In this document: piece after piece, positions 11,847 through 33,131 of the stretch | Layout of the letters: each line of letters begins with the position of its first letter | Numbering within the stretch: position 1 is the first letter of the stretch | Assembly (NCBI GenBank): GCA_030272155.1 | Contig: CP126205.1 | Location: 1,538,501-1,602,500 of the forward strand | From: Tetradesmus obliquus | Taxonomy: Eukaryota > Chlorophyta > Chlorophyceae > Sphaeropleales > Scenedesmaceae | Direction: 5' to 3' | DNA length: 64,000 nucleotides | Translations under genes and position numbers: made by a program | Notes under the pieces: generated by a model | What the model was told of the DNA's origin: nothing | Databases searched by the model: none | Seen by the model: the letters and a program-made list of their open reading frames with translations, nothing else

Positions 11847-12153
11847 GTGGCTGCAGGTGGAGCCGGCAAGGAAGCGCTGCAAGCATTTTACCACAACACC
11901 TTCATCTCAAAGATGCCTGGCAATATGTCACTGGAGCCACTAGGAAGAACAGGTGGGGGCTGCTGGCCCTGTTGGATGTGGCAGCACGGCAAAAAAACAG
12001 CTTCGGTCATGGATGCAGCTGCAGCTGATGCAGCCTTGGCAGGTGCAGCCAGGTTTGACTGCATGCTCGCTGCATGCAGACTGAACTAGACTGCTGAAAG
12101 CTGGATCCGGAAAGTTGGAAGCAAATCTGAACATAACAGTTGGCAGACCCGTC

Positions 12154-12203
<50 letters not shown>

Positions 12204-12976
12204 CATGTGATCAGCTGCCCCAGCGCGTACCATTACGTCATCCCTAAACACGACACAAAGCACTTGTGCTGTCCATCCTTCCGCATGCAACACTGCTGGT
12301 TTGTTGTTCTGCCTGTGCAGTCGGCAAGGATGCACACGGCGTGGATACAGTTGTAGATGAGTTCATGGTCAGCTTTACGCACAGCACCATGGTGGACTGG
12401 ATGCTGCCCGGCATTGAGCCCACAAGTAAGCAGGTGCGCTGCCGATTGGATGGTGTATGCAACGGGGCGATTAGAAGCTGACTTCAAGCTCACGCACAGC
12501 ATCGTGATGGACTGTCTATGGATGCTGCCTTGCATCCAATCCAACCCATCAACAAGCAGGTGGGCGGTCAGATGTTATCAGCAGCAGGACCTTGTACAAG
12601 GAACATGTACCACAAAACAAATGCAGGACGTGGGCAGCTGCTGCATGCAAGCAGGCTGTACAGGCCAGCAACCACATGCTGAAGTACGGCTTTTCCTTTG
12701 CTGTCCCCAGGAGTAATACAGTTCCAGCATGCCGGCTGCCTGGAATTGGTTTTTTTCCTCTTGCAGGTGTCCGTGCCGTTCATTGTGGTGGTTAAGTCCA
12801 GCGGCGACAAGCTCAGTGCGGAGCGCATCTATTGGGACCAGGCCACCGTGCTGCGCCAGATTGGTGTGCTGCAGCCCACCACGCCAGCCACCACAGGCGG
12901 CGATCAGGCCAAGAAGATGGCAGACTTTGGCTCCGTCCCCAGCAACGGGCTGATCAACGCTGCTGCCCAAGGGTGA
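10365..12976 (+). CDS. SnoaL/NTF2-like fold protein, tandem copy B lacking two exons
   Basis: This is a paralogue of the upstream gene. Recognisable exons are 10365-10437 (or the alternative first exon 10845-10935), 11406-11540, 11857-11952, 12321-12433 and 12767-12976. The last three match copy A exons 5-7 exactly in length (96, 113 and 210 bp), and the final exon is almost identical in protein. I could not find counterparts of copy A exons 3 and 4 (41 + 40 bp, together 81 bp). Because 81 is divisible by three and phases match, joining exon 2 to exon 5 keeps the frame but removes 27 residues of the fold core (EFTEKSADAAVATM plus VPEATVNHVPVIT). The product would be about 208 residues. Either the shortened protein is made, or the exons have diverged beyond recognition, or the copy is decaying. 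Confidence 0.65.
10824..10935 (+). repeat. Second copy of first exon, copy B
   Basis: The hydrophobic first exon (AHGVVMVTAAAAAALSIWLG) recurs here with its own ATG at 10845 and a GTGAGA donor. It is preceded by an acceptor-like segment related to the start of exon 2. It could act as an alternative first exon. Confidence 0.6.
11275..11405 (+). repeat. Echo of copy B exon 2 start
   Basis: A diverged copy of the exon 2 start (CAG followed by a GGCxGGTGGCAAGCACA-like stretch) lies upstream of the true acceptor at 11405. A related echo precedes exon 2 of copy A near 5900. Confidence 0.45.
11784..11844. repeat. (CTG)n tract abutting the copy B exon 5 acceptor
   Basis: An uninterrupted run of about 18 CTG units ends ten or so bases before the acceptor at 11856. 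Copy A has a shorter run (7756-7790) at the homologous place, so the tract's position is conserved between paralogues. Confidence 0.9.
12478..12562 (+). repeat. Echo of copy B exon 6 donor end
   Basis: The FKLTHSIVMDC..MLPCIQS segment plus AAGCAG and a GTGGGC donor repeats the end of exon 6 downstream of the parent, with a small internal insertion. Confidence 0.8.
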
Positions 12977-13761
12977 TCAGATGGTGCTTTGTTTGGGATC
13001 TGTCAGATTCCACTGAAGCACTGGAAGTTGGGCAATGATACAGCCAATCGTTGGTGTCCAAACGAATGTTACAGCCACCACAGGCGGCGATCAGGCAAAA
13101 ACGATGGCAGACTTTGGCTCCGTCCCAAGCAACGGGCTGATCAACGCTGCTGCCCAGAGATATTCACCCCTTGTGTTGTGATTGGGGGATGCCAATGAAG
13201 CAGTGAAAAGCTGGGCGGTGAATGTAGCGCTGCTTGGCAATTGTGCGGCGCTGCTGCCAGTGACTGGCAGCCGTAATTCTGATTCCGCTTGATTGCATAC
13301 CGGCAGCAGCCAGCAGCCCGCCAATTCGACCATGCGTCTGTTTATTCGTGTCAACAACGGCGATTAGCTGCCATTTGGCTGCAGAGCTATCCAGGTGTGC
13401 AGGGCTTGCTGTGTTGCCCACACCACTGGTGTGACACCAGCTGCATCATGTGCGGTGCCCATGTGCACAACCGACGGAGTCCATAACAAATCTAAGAGAA
13501 ACATTGAACAATTCTGACTTTTAAACGGCTTTTCTGGGATCTCGCCTTGAAACGTACTGCCGTGACAGTTTCCGGGACCAGAAACGTACTGTGTGACTAC
13601 TACGCGAACATGGCATGTTCGATGCGGTGAAAAAACAAAAATTACGAATTTTTGCACGAAACCAAAGTTGATTTCACATTGCTTGTAAGTCTTTCAGCTC
13701 ATTTGAGGCGGGGTGATCGCCTCTGTCTGCTGTTGCGTGGTGTGCCATCGCTCGCCAGCAC
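12977..13761. promoter_or_regulatory. Upstream region of the beta-mannosidase gene
   Basis: After the echoed copy B end, 13490-13700 is comparatively A/T-rich and lacks CTG tracts, as expected of a promoter and 5' UTR. No defined motif was recognised. Confidence 0.35.
13068..13215 (+). repeat. Echo of the copy B last exon after the stop codon
   Basis: The end of exon 7 (TTGGDQAK..MADFGSVPSNGLI) and part of its 3' flank are repeated about 110 bp beyond the stop. Together with copies A and B this makes three copies of the same 3' end in the window. Confidence 0.85.
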
Positions 13762-23871
<10,110 letters not shown>

Positions 23872-23889
23872 CGGTTTTTAGCTGAATCT

Positions 23890-24235
23890 GCCGCTGCCAA
23901 GTCAGTCAGATGACTGCTGCACAGCTGAAGGCGGATCTGGCTGCTGAGTCCCTCTTTGACCACCAATATGGCCAGGCAGGGCAGTAGTGGTTTGAGCTGG
24001 ATTTGCTGCTGCCAAGTCAGTCAGCTGCAGGAGGCTGCAGAGCTGAACGCTGATCTGGCTGCTGAGTTTCTGTTTGACCACCAGTATGGTCAGGCAGGGC
24101 AGCAGATCGTTGACTAGGTTGTGCTGTTGCTGACTCTGGATCGGCTGGCGGCAGCTGACACAGCTAAAGGCCGACCTGGCTGCTGAGTCACTGTTTTGAC
24201 TACCAGTACGGTACAGCAGGGCAGTAGCTGGTTGT
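23890..24235 (+). repeat. Three echoes of the beta-mannosidase last exon, after the stop codon
   Basis: Units of about 110-120 bp repeat the end of the last exon (QLKADLAAESLFDHQYG..GQ and the stop) at about 23910-23987, 24030-24110 and 24165-24228. They show increasing divergence, including a frameshift in the third. Confidence 0.93.
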
Positions 24236-25553
24236 TGTTGTTGATTCACTGCCAGCTAGGTAGCCTGAATCGTCTATGCTGATTCAACACTCCCCTAGTT
24301 GATCAGGGTTTGTGCCACAACTGGCACAGCGTTGAGCAGCGGGCGCGGCCCTCGCAGACTGGCTGCTGCTGCTAGATAGTCACTTGTTGCAGCGGTGGTT
24401 CAGTGCTGGTGGTAGTGCGCACACGTTTGTTCGAGTCTGCTTATTGATTCTTCATTGATGCCGTGCAGCTAGAAGTTATATCAGGAGCCAGATATGGTGC
24501 CATTTTTTTGCGCTCACCAGAGTGTAGTTGCTGCTTGATTCTGAGTTGCTGTTGTTATTGCTGTTGTTGCTGCCAGCCTATATTAGGGCAGGGGTGCTCC
24601 CAGTATGCCTTTTGGACTGGCGCCAGTACTGGCGCGCAAGAACTGGCCAGCCGGCGGCAGTATCCAAGGGTTACAACTAGCTGCAGTGGGTGTACTACTC
24701 AGTGTTAGTGAATGTGTTAGTAGATGCAGTCACTACGGTAGCGCACCGTAAAAGTTTTGTGCCAGCTGGTGTGGCAATGCAATGCCGTGCTTGGCCTTGC
24801 CATTGTGAAACGCTGTGCTGTGGCGGGTGGCACAGTCTAGTGTGGTTGCCACACGAGTTGTGGCCCCACTTGGTGGGTGACTCTGCTGTAACAAACCGGT
24901 TCCAACTCATAATCATGTTACCATGCAGGTCAATAGGTGGGTGCAGCACTTTCAGGCTGTGAAGAATGACAATGTTACCAGGTGTTCAGCACCAGCTGCT
25001 GGTGCTGGCCTGATGCTCACCACGAGGTGTGCAAAAAGAACAAGAACAGAAGCGTTGACCATTGACTCATAACAGTTCTTGGATCACTCAGTGTGTAATG
25101 CACCTGCGGCTCAGCATGCTGCACAGTGCTGCTGGCAGCAATGCAGAATGACAGCTTGTCATGATCATGAATGTGGAATATTAGGCAGCTTCTAGACTGC
25201 AAAGCTGCTGGCAGCAATGCACAGCGCGCAACAGCCTGAGGCAGTACAGGCCTGTAAACAGCGCAAGGCAGTACAGGCCTGTAAACAGCCCAAGGCAGTA
25301 CAGGCCTGTGAACAGCCCGAGGCAGTCAACAGCGCAAGTCACACTCTTTCAAAGACACACAAGTAACTGGTCAACCAAACAGCCAAAGGCAAGAGGCAAA
25401 CCAAGAAATCAATCATTGGTGCCAGGCGCACCAGTCTGGCTTGCTGACCAGCCAGTTTCATTGCCCCCACATACCCCTTTGCACTCAACCTCTCACTCGC
25501 TCTCTCACTCGCTCGCACTCAATCGTCAGTACCAAGCAACTGTCGAGCACGTG

Positions 25554-25589
<36 letters not shown>

Positions 25590-25716
25590 AGGCCCCTCAC
25601 ACTCTGAACTCTGTCTGCGCAAACACCTGGAGGCTGAAATTTCAGCAGTGGTGTGGTGGCTGGAGCTTCATGGTGTGCGCCAGCAACAAGCTGCTGCATC
25701 CTCAGAACGAGTCCTG

Positions 25717-25765
<49 letters not shown>
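24236..25765. other. Convergent intergenic region with a 27 bp minisatellite and CTG tracts
   Basis: This region separates the convergent ends of the beta-mannosidase and DUF4079 genes. It holds three to four copies of a 27 bp unit (GGCAGTACAGGCCTGTRAAC core) at 25229-25325, a (CTG)11 tract at 25556-25588 and a (CTG)16 tract at 25717-25765 that touches the stop codon of the minus-strand gene. No further gene was recognised. Confidence 0.6.
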
Positions 25766-25767
<2 letters not shown>

Positions 25768-26502
25768 AAGAGCTGAGGCTGAGGCCCAGCTGCAGGCCTA
25801 GTGCCCCATGCAGCAGGAACAGCGCCATGATGGCAGACCCAAGGTAGGCGTGCTGCAGCAGTACAACAGCAGTACAACAGCAGTACAACAGCAGTGCAGC
25901 AGCAGTACATCAGTACGGCATCTGCATAAACAAGTCCGTGCAGCAGTAACAGCGCCATGACGGCAGACCCAAGGTAGGCGTGCTGCAGCAGTGCAGCAGC
26001 AGTGCAACAGTGGTGTAACAGTGATGCAGCAGCAGTTTGTGAGCAATCCGCAGTAATTTGAACAGTGGCACGCCAGCAGTGCATACAGTAGTGCAGCAGC
26101 TGCACAAGAGATACTCTGTGCTTCCATCCTGCACACTGGAAGTGATTGCGCAGGTTTGGAAGCGGTTGGTACATTCCAGACATGGCAATTGACCCACCAA
26201 TGGACACACCAGGTTTCGGGTTGAGCATGCCGCGGCATGAACCATGCTAAACAACAGCAAGCAAGATGTTGCACCAAGGGCCATGCAAACAACAACAAGT
26301 AACACGTTGCACCTGGCTGCTGCTTGGCTGGTCAATTATGCTGGTCATAAATGACTGGTCAACTCACCACTGTGCGTGCGTCCTTGCTGTCTGAAAAGAA
26401 GGCTGGCAGCATTGCCTGGAAAGACAGCAGGGCCAGACCAGTCAGGCCGGTCACCACGTGGGAGCTGCAATTGCGGTGGCAGCAGCAGGAATAACAGCAA
26501 CA

Positions 26503-26540
<38 letters not shown>

Positions 26541-28878
26541 GAGAGTAGATGTCAGGAGCACATGGGTAAGATCCAGCATGGCCATTGCCATGTGAACGCC
26601 GTAGAGCAGAATACATTACATTACATTACATTACATGCTCCACTCAACGAGGAGTGGGAACCCCAGTCAGGAGCCAACGAGAGGCTCACAATACACATTG
26701 CTGACTTCGAGAGTAAGCAGTTCTTCAAAGCTGTCAACGATGCACCACAATTGCAGCCGCAGCAGCTGCTGCAGCTGACACGACAGCAAACTGCCCCAGC
26801 AACACCCTCGCACGGCGAGGCTCATCATGCAGCCCAGCTGCTTCTGTTGCTGCTGTTATATCAGCTGTATATAATGCTGTGTCAATGTACATGAGCTCAG
26901 CCCTCCGCCTCACCTCTCCAAGATGGGCTTGCCCTGCATGATGAGGCTCATCATGCCGCCGCTGTGCTGCTGCCGCTATAACTAAATTGTAAACATTCTT
27001 CAAAGAGATCTCCCCCAGCTGTCCTGCTCACCTTTCAAAGATGGGCTTGCCCTGCATGATGATGCTCACCATGCCGCACATCTGCTGCTGCTGCTGCTGC
27101 TGCTGCTGCGTATGATGTAATGCAGCTGAAACAATTCTCCTCACCTCTCAAAGATGGGCTTGCCCTGCATGATGAGGCTCATCATGCCGCCTGTGGCGCC
27201 CAGCGCGAAGAAGAAAAACATGCCCAGCGACAGCTGCACAAAGGACATAGCAGCAGCAACAGCCCGCACAGCAAAGCTTAGTTGGATGCACTGCCAACGT
27301 TATCAGGATGTCGTTCCTGACAGTGCGGTAGCTCCAGGGGCAAAGAAGAAAAACATGCCCAGCGACAGCTGCACAGGCCAGCACACAGGCAGCACAGAAC
27401 AATTGCATAAGCAGCTGTTTCACAGTAGCGATGCGATCACCGCCTGGCTGCCACACATGCTGCACTTCTGCATATGTTGTGCTGCACGTGCAGCAATCAA
27501 TGCTGGCTCAAGGTGTACGCTTCTGCTGCTGCTTGCTTCACTCCTGCTGCGGCAGCTGCAACACTGAAGCACGCAAGCAGCTGCTGCAGCGCCTTAGGCT
27601 GCCCCTTAGGCTGCATGGCAACCTCAGGGTGCTGTCCACAACTATCCTCCTGCTACAGTAACAGCTACAACTGTAGTGGTTCATGTGCACACAAGCAGCT
27701 GCTGCCAGCAGTTCACCCACCTTGGGGTGCAGCTCCTTTGCCTTGGCAATCATGTCCTGCAAGCAGCAAAGCGTGGCAAGGAGGTCTAATCAGCAAACAC
27801 ACAGATGCATAACACAAAGTCTCAAGCTGGGAGAGCGAAGCACGCTCCTTCAAAGTATCTTCATCATGTAGTCTCACATCCGCTGGTGCTGCTGCCACAA
27901 CTGAACAGCTGTCACATATATTGAAACACATACGCTGACTACGACCCAGAACTTGGAAGCTGCTGCTGCTGCTGCCGCTGCTGCTGACATCAGCCAGCCA
28001 GGCGTGCCAAACCACCCTATCTTCTGAAGTGCGGATCTGCTGCTGCCGCTGCTGCTGCTGCTGCTACTGTTGCTGCTGCTGCGACTGCTGCTGATGCTGC
28101 CGCAGCCAGATGTTCCGACTCACCCCATCGTCTGAGGTGCGGATCTGCCAGCCCAGGTAGCTGCCATAGCCGCCCATCGCCAGCAGCACCACAGCCATGT
28201 TGCCTGCAACCACACAACACATCTCATTGTTTCCAGCTGTCCACCCCCTGAGTGCCGCGCGTGAAGGCACTGTATGGCTGCTATGGTGTTGATATGATGT
28301 TGATATGGGCCACATGAGTGTTCCCAGTCAGTGCTTAGGTTTGAAAAGATGTTTGAAAAGTGACGCACCTGGGTGACCCCACCTGACCAGCGCAGATGGC
28401 AGGCCGAGGGTGGCAAAGTAGTCAGCAGTAGGGGCCAGCGCAGCACGGATGCCCTCTGCTGCAGCTACGGTGTACACTGCAAGCAGCAGCGGCAGTGCAG
28501 AGAGATTCAACGTCAGCAGTACTTTGAGTTGTGTGGTAGTGCCTGGCTGCCTGCCCCTGGTGATGCCAACTTGTCCTTCACAAGAAGCAGGCGTGAGCAT
28601 AACACCAGCTGCCACATTGTCACATTTCACTTATTAAATATTATAACATTGACATCGGGGAGATCCAGGAAGCTGCGCTGCAATATCAGCATAGGGTACT
28701 GCTGCCTTTGCTACTGCTGCCACTTACGGGGTGCTGCGGTGACTGCCAGCTGCGCTCCCTCGACAACTTCTATTGCCTTCACAACAACATTGTTGCGCCT
28801 GTTCAGAGCTGGCAGCGCACGCGGGCAGCCCGCAGCGACTGACCGCTGCACCAGTGACGACTTCTGCAGTGTCTGCAT
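25766..28878 (-). CDS. DUF4079 family membrane protein, chloroplast type
   Basis: I model seven exons on the minus strand: 28878-28728, 28476-28369, 28203-28124, 27756-27721, 27233-27145, 26464-26368 and 25852-25766, giving about 216 residues in one frame. The N-terminus (MQTLQKSSLVQRSVAAG..RALPALNRRN) is basic and Ser/Ala-rich like a chloroplast transit peptide. The body matches DUF4079 proteins of cyanobacteria and plastids: NMAVVLLAMGGYGSYLGWQI, AKAKELHPK, SLGMFFFFALGATGGMMSL, VVTGLTGLALLSFQAMLPA and GSAIMALFLLHGALGLQLGL. Three or four membrane spans are likely. The family's biochemical role is not known to me; a thylakoid or envelope location is inferred. Four junctions are echoed. Confidence 0.83.
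25938..25992 (-). repeat. Echo of the DUF4079 last exon start
   Basis: In the sense direction, CAG plus the HAYLGSAVMALLLL coding start is repeated upstream of the true last exon (25852-25766). Short CAGCAGTACAA repeats fill the space between. Confidence 0.92.
26810..27082 (-). repeat. Three echoes of DUF4079 exon 5 donor end
   Basis: The exon 5 end encoding MMSLIMQGKPIFE plus its GTGAG donor recurs at about 27027-27080 and 26913-26965, with a short remnant at about 26814-26835. All lie downstream of the parent (27233-27145) in the sense direction. Confidence 0.92.
27330..27378 (-). repeat. Echo of DUF4079 exon 5 start
   Basis: The acceptor and LSLGMFFFFAP coding start are repeated upstream, in the sense direction, of the parent exon. 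Confidence 0.88.
28012..28040 (-). repeat. Echo of DUF4079 exon 3 donor end
   Basis: A diverged copy of the QIRTSDDG coding end with a GTGG donor lies just downstream (sense) of exon 3, followed by CAG/CTG tracts. Confidence 0.65.
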
Positions 28879-31508
28879 CGTGCTTGGCTTCTTTGTATGA
28901 AGAATGTTGATAACAAACTAAAAATGTATGTGAAGTAACGATGAGGGTATCTTCTGAAGCGGGATGTTGTGGGGAGCCCCCAGTGCAGTGTCAACAGTGA
29001 CAGGTGGCTGGTGACCACACGTCTGCCTGCCTGGCCAAACTTTCCACAACAGCAATAGGCTTGCAGCATTACGAATTATTTTACCCTGAAAAATAACATA
29101 TTTACATGGTGAAGGCCTTGGGATTGCATTACATGCAGCTGGTAAATGAAAAAAGGATGAAGCAGGCAGCTGGCAAAGTGACAAAAGCCATGCTCGCCAG
29201 CAGCGACAACACCCAAATGTTCTGCACCTAGACCTGCCCTACTGCAAAGATATGCACATCAGTTTGCTCCTTATGAAAAAACAAAACATCTGCATAAAGC
29301 GCCACCATACTCCGTACATCAGCATCTGCAAACCATGCATGGTCATGTGACCCGGAAACTGAGTTTCTCCAGCAACCTGCTGGCATGGGCGCCGATGACC
29401 AGCATCCGATGGGCCAACACAACAGCTCTGTGTAAGGGCTACATGCAACGTTCAGCATGCATCCTCTTGCGACAAATCATACACGGTGGACGCGTTGTGC
29501 TGCAGTGCAGTCATTCACTGTGACATCCAAGAAACGTAATTGTGCAGGGCCTGCACAAGGGTATGCAGATGCCCTCGGCACTTTCAACTGTACAACAGCC
29601 AACTTGAAGTCGAACAAACAAAAGCGCGCTGCAACAGGGGTTATACCCCCTGCCTCGTGGCAAGCCTGCTGTATACTCCGCTCAATCGCATGCCTAGCAC
29701 AGCAGTGAAACCTCCATGTTAACCGCAGGCAGCACTCCTGGTGCATGCCACCAGTAGTCAGCCCAAAGCACCCAACCCGTCTCTTCATCAGGATCCCGAT
29801 AAGACATGCACGCAAGTGCCCATTACCATGCATGATGCTCAACACCAGTGTACGATTTAGGTGATGACACACGGCATGCCGCTGCAGTGCCCCAGCTGAG
29901 CTGCAGGCATGCAGTCATTTGACTGCCCAGACGATCCGCAAGCAGGCGCGGTCAAACCACCAATTCGGACTCCAGCAGCTGGCGGCTGGCTGAATCCCCA
30001 GCTGGGACTAAATGTTATGGCTGCAGCCTGCTGAAACTGGCAGCCCCCGTGTCAGCCGTTGACATCCAGTTTCATGGTAAATGTGCAGACATCATTGCAC
30101 ATCGGTTCAGACAAAGGGTCCTGAGGTGCACATGCATGCAAACGCCACAAACCTCAGCATCACCATTCACAGACAGCCTGCGCAACCGCTGGGGCCGTGG
30201 CCATACAACAGCTGCAAGCTGGATATAGCAGGCACAAAAATGTTGGCCTGCAAGCCACATGCTCAGAACCGTCATGTAGCTCGGCGGCTTCATTCCAACA
30301 CCACCCCTGCCTCCCAATCCGTTCCCTTGTGTACCAAACACAACGGCTCCCCTTCCATGAATACTAAAAACTGATCCACCGTGAGACACGAGGGTGGTCA
30401 GTTGACTACCCCAAACTACAAGCACTTGCTGCCAGCAGCCAGCATTGCGTCAGGCCTAAAATAACCCCTCGCCATCTCTTGCCGCCCTGCTCGGCTGGCA
30501 GGTTCGTCACATATAATGCACTCCAAGAAAAAGCAATGCTGAGCAATGTCAGCAGATTGCTGCAGCATCAGATTTCAAAAACTGGCAGCTAGCTGCCTCA
30601 GCTGAAGTGTGTCCGCGCGATACTCTAGTGTACATACAACACAATACACAATGAATGCCTCTTGGCGCAGAGGGTACAGACGGAGTCGCTTGCGCAACAC
30701 GCGGCGCAAGTTAGGCGGCAAAAGTGGAATGCAACCAACAAAAGCTAATCTGCAGGCTTCGAAAAAGGGCAAACCAGACATCACAACAGCCCCAACAGCC
30801 ATAGATATGAAAAAGCACGATGCATATATAAACCAGCCCCAACCAGCCCTGGAAGGCCGCGGCCCGCCACTGATACGTAAGTACGCTACGCGTACACGCC
30901 AACCCCAAAGCAAAGTAAGAAGGCAGTGCCGTCTGTCACCCAACAAGCAGCCTGAAAGGCATGAGGTGCCTTCCGAACAGCGTAAGTGTACACCTCACAT
31001 GCAGAGAGCCTAGTGGCGTCGTGTACAAACGGCACACAGCCACAGCAAAGCAAAAGCAGCTCAAAAGGGACCCTCCGTCTGCTATCTGCAGCCCACAGCA
31101 GCCTGCCTGATCTGATCTCGCTGACTACCCGATGCAACAGGCCTAATACACAACAGACTAGCATCATAATGGAAGAGCAGCTGATGCGGAGGCATACTGC
31201 CGCCACCATACTGGGGCTGACAGCTGAAGACAGATTGGGGCACTGTTGAGCGCCCCAATCAGCAGCGCCAGCATGTGTCAGCAACATGTGCCGCCAGCTG
31301 CAGTGCGCCAGTGCACCCAAGCCCCTTCTGCGGACCCAATGCACCCATCCCCCTGACCGTGCTCAAGCACAGCTCGGCTGCATACCTGCACGCCACACCG
31401 CAGGTGCTTGTGGGAGACCAATGCAGAGTGCACACTTGCATGCACCACGACACCCGTCTTTTGTGCCCTCTGCCATAAGCGGCAACATCACTGACACCCA
31501 AATGCTAG
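28879..31508. other. Long gene-poor interval
   Basis: This interval lies between the DUF4079 start and the tail of the coiled-coil gene. It should hold the DUF4079 promoter and the 3' flank of the next gene. It is nearly free of CTG tracts. A 123-codon minus-strand frame at 30575-30946 has hydrophobic stretches, and a basic plus-strand frame overlaps it, but neither resembles a known family nor has splice context. Confidence 0.35.
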
Positions 31509-31905
31509 CACATGATCAGCTCTGAGCCCCAGTGCCAGTCTGCGCACCCTGGCTTGCTGGCGCTGCTGCTGCTGCCATAGCCCTGCCAAAGATCGGGTGC
31601 ACAGGCGACCCCTTCGGCAGTGGCAAATTCACCACCATGGCAGCAGCGGGCGCAGCAGCAGCAGCCTTGGCCTGCTGCAGCTGCTGCTGCTGCTGCATCT
31701 GCCGCGCGCGGGCACTGCGGTTCGAGCCGCCGCCCTCACTCCTCGAAACATGCTGCCTGCCAGCCCTGATCTGGTAGTCATCTTCCTCATCATCAGAGCC
31801 ACAGTAAGGAGTTGACATGGCGATGCCTCCGGCACTCAGTCTGCTGCTGCTGGTGCTGCTGCTGCCATAGCCCTGCCGAACACCCAGCAGGCACTTCCAA
31901 TGACA
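31509..31905 (-). repeat. Diverged copy of the coiled-coil gene's 3' end, beyond its stop
   Basis: About 350-400 bp repeat the last 120 codons of the gene, including GSDDEEDDYQIRAGRQ and VNLPLPKGSPVHPIFGRA and the C-terminal GAQS with stop. Similarity is high but with substitutions and poly-Ala/Gln length changes. It is the largest terminal-exon echo in the window. Confidence 0.93.
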
Positions 31906-31924
31906 CCCAACTGCCAGCACATGG

Positions 31925-32778
31925 TCAGCTCTGAGCCCCAGCACCATTCTGTGCACCCTGGCCTGCAGCCGCTGCGGCTGCTGCTGGCGCTGCTGCTGCT
32001 GCCATAGCCCTGCCAAAAATCGGGTGCACAGGCGACCCCTTTGGCAGCGGCAGATTCACCACCATGGCAGCAGCCCGCGCAGCAGCAGCAGCCTTGGCCT
32101 GCTGCAGCTGCTGCTGCTGCTGCTGCATCATCTGCCGCGCGCGGGCACTGCGGCTGGAGCCGCCGCCCTCACTCCTCGAAGCATGTTGCCTGCCAGCCCT
32201 GATCTGGTAGTAATCCTCCTCATCATCGGAGCCACAGTAAGAAGGCGACCTGGCAATGCCTCCGCCACTCAACCTGCTGCTGCTGCTGCTGCCGCCGGAT
32301 ACAAGCGGGTGCCGCACCGAGTGCCCTGCGCTACCCCTGCTGCTGCGGCTGCAATGCCCCTCGTAACTGCCAGGTGCCCCAATCCAGCCAGCAGCAGCAG
32401 CATGCTGGCCCATGCTGCCACCAATAGCGCTACAGCCGCCGCCCTGCTGCTGCACCCTCCACTGGTCATGTAGCTCCTGCCTGTCCCTGCCACCCCTGGG
32501 GGACGCACGCTTACTGCCAGGCTCGCTGCTGCTGCCAATTGCGCTGCTGCTGCCAGCCAGACCATCTTGATCCAGGGTTAGGTTCTCTGTTGAGAATCGC
32601 ACACTCTTCATGCTGTTGCTGGGAGAGACGCCAGGCACAGCAGGGCTGCGGGGGCGGCTGTGGGGGCCGTTCAGCAGGATGCCGTGCAAGTGGCTGCTGC
32701 TGCTGCTGCCGTTGCCGTTGTGGCCGTGCTCCCCGGCAGCACCACCAACGCTGCGAGGCGTGCCGGAAGCTGACCCCA

Positions 32779-32819
<41 letters not shown>

Positions 32820-33099
32820 AGAAGTTGATGATGATGCTCATCCAGAGGAGGCTGATACTGCTTGGGTGGCACGTCCGGGGTGCTGCTGGCACTGCTGCTG
32901 CTAGAACCCGCACCTGCTGCTGTGGGGCTGGCTTCAGCAGAGCTGCTGCCGCCTGCTGCTGCATCGCCTGCAGGCCGTGCAAACGCAGGGTGCACTGCCG
33001 GCTTGCGCAGTGGCTGCACACCAGCTGCAGCAGCACCAGCAGCACCGCCAGTTGCTGGCATGGCCACTGCTGGTGCCACAGGCGCTGCTACTGGCTCCT

Positions 33100-33131
<32 letters not shown>

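Noticed and set aside
30575-30946. A 123-codon minus-strand frame with hydrophobic stretches
   Set aside because: There is no family resemblance, no splice context and a competing frame on the other strand; it may lie in the 3' flank of the coiled-coil gene.
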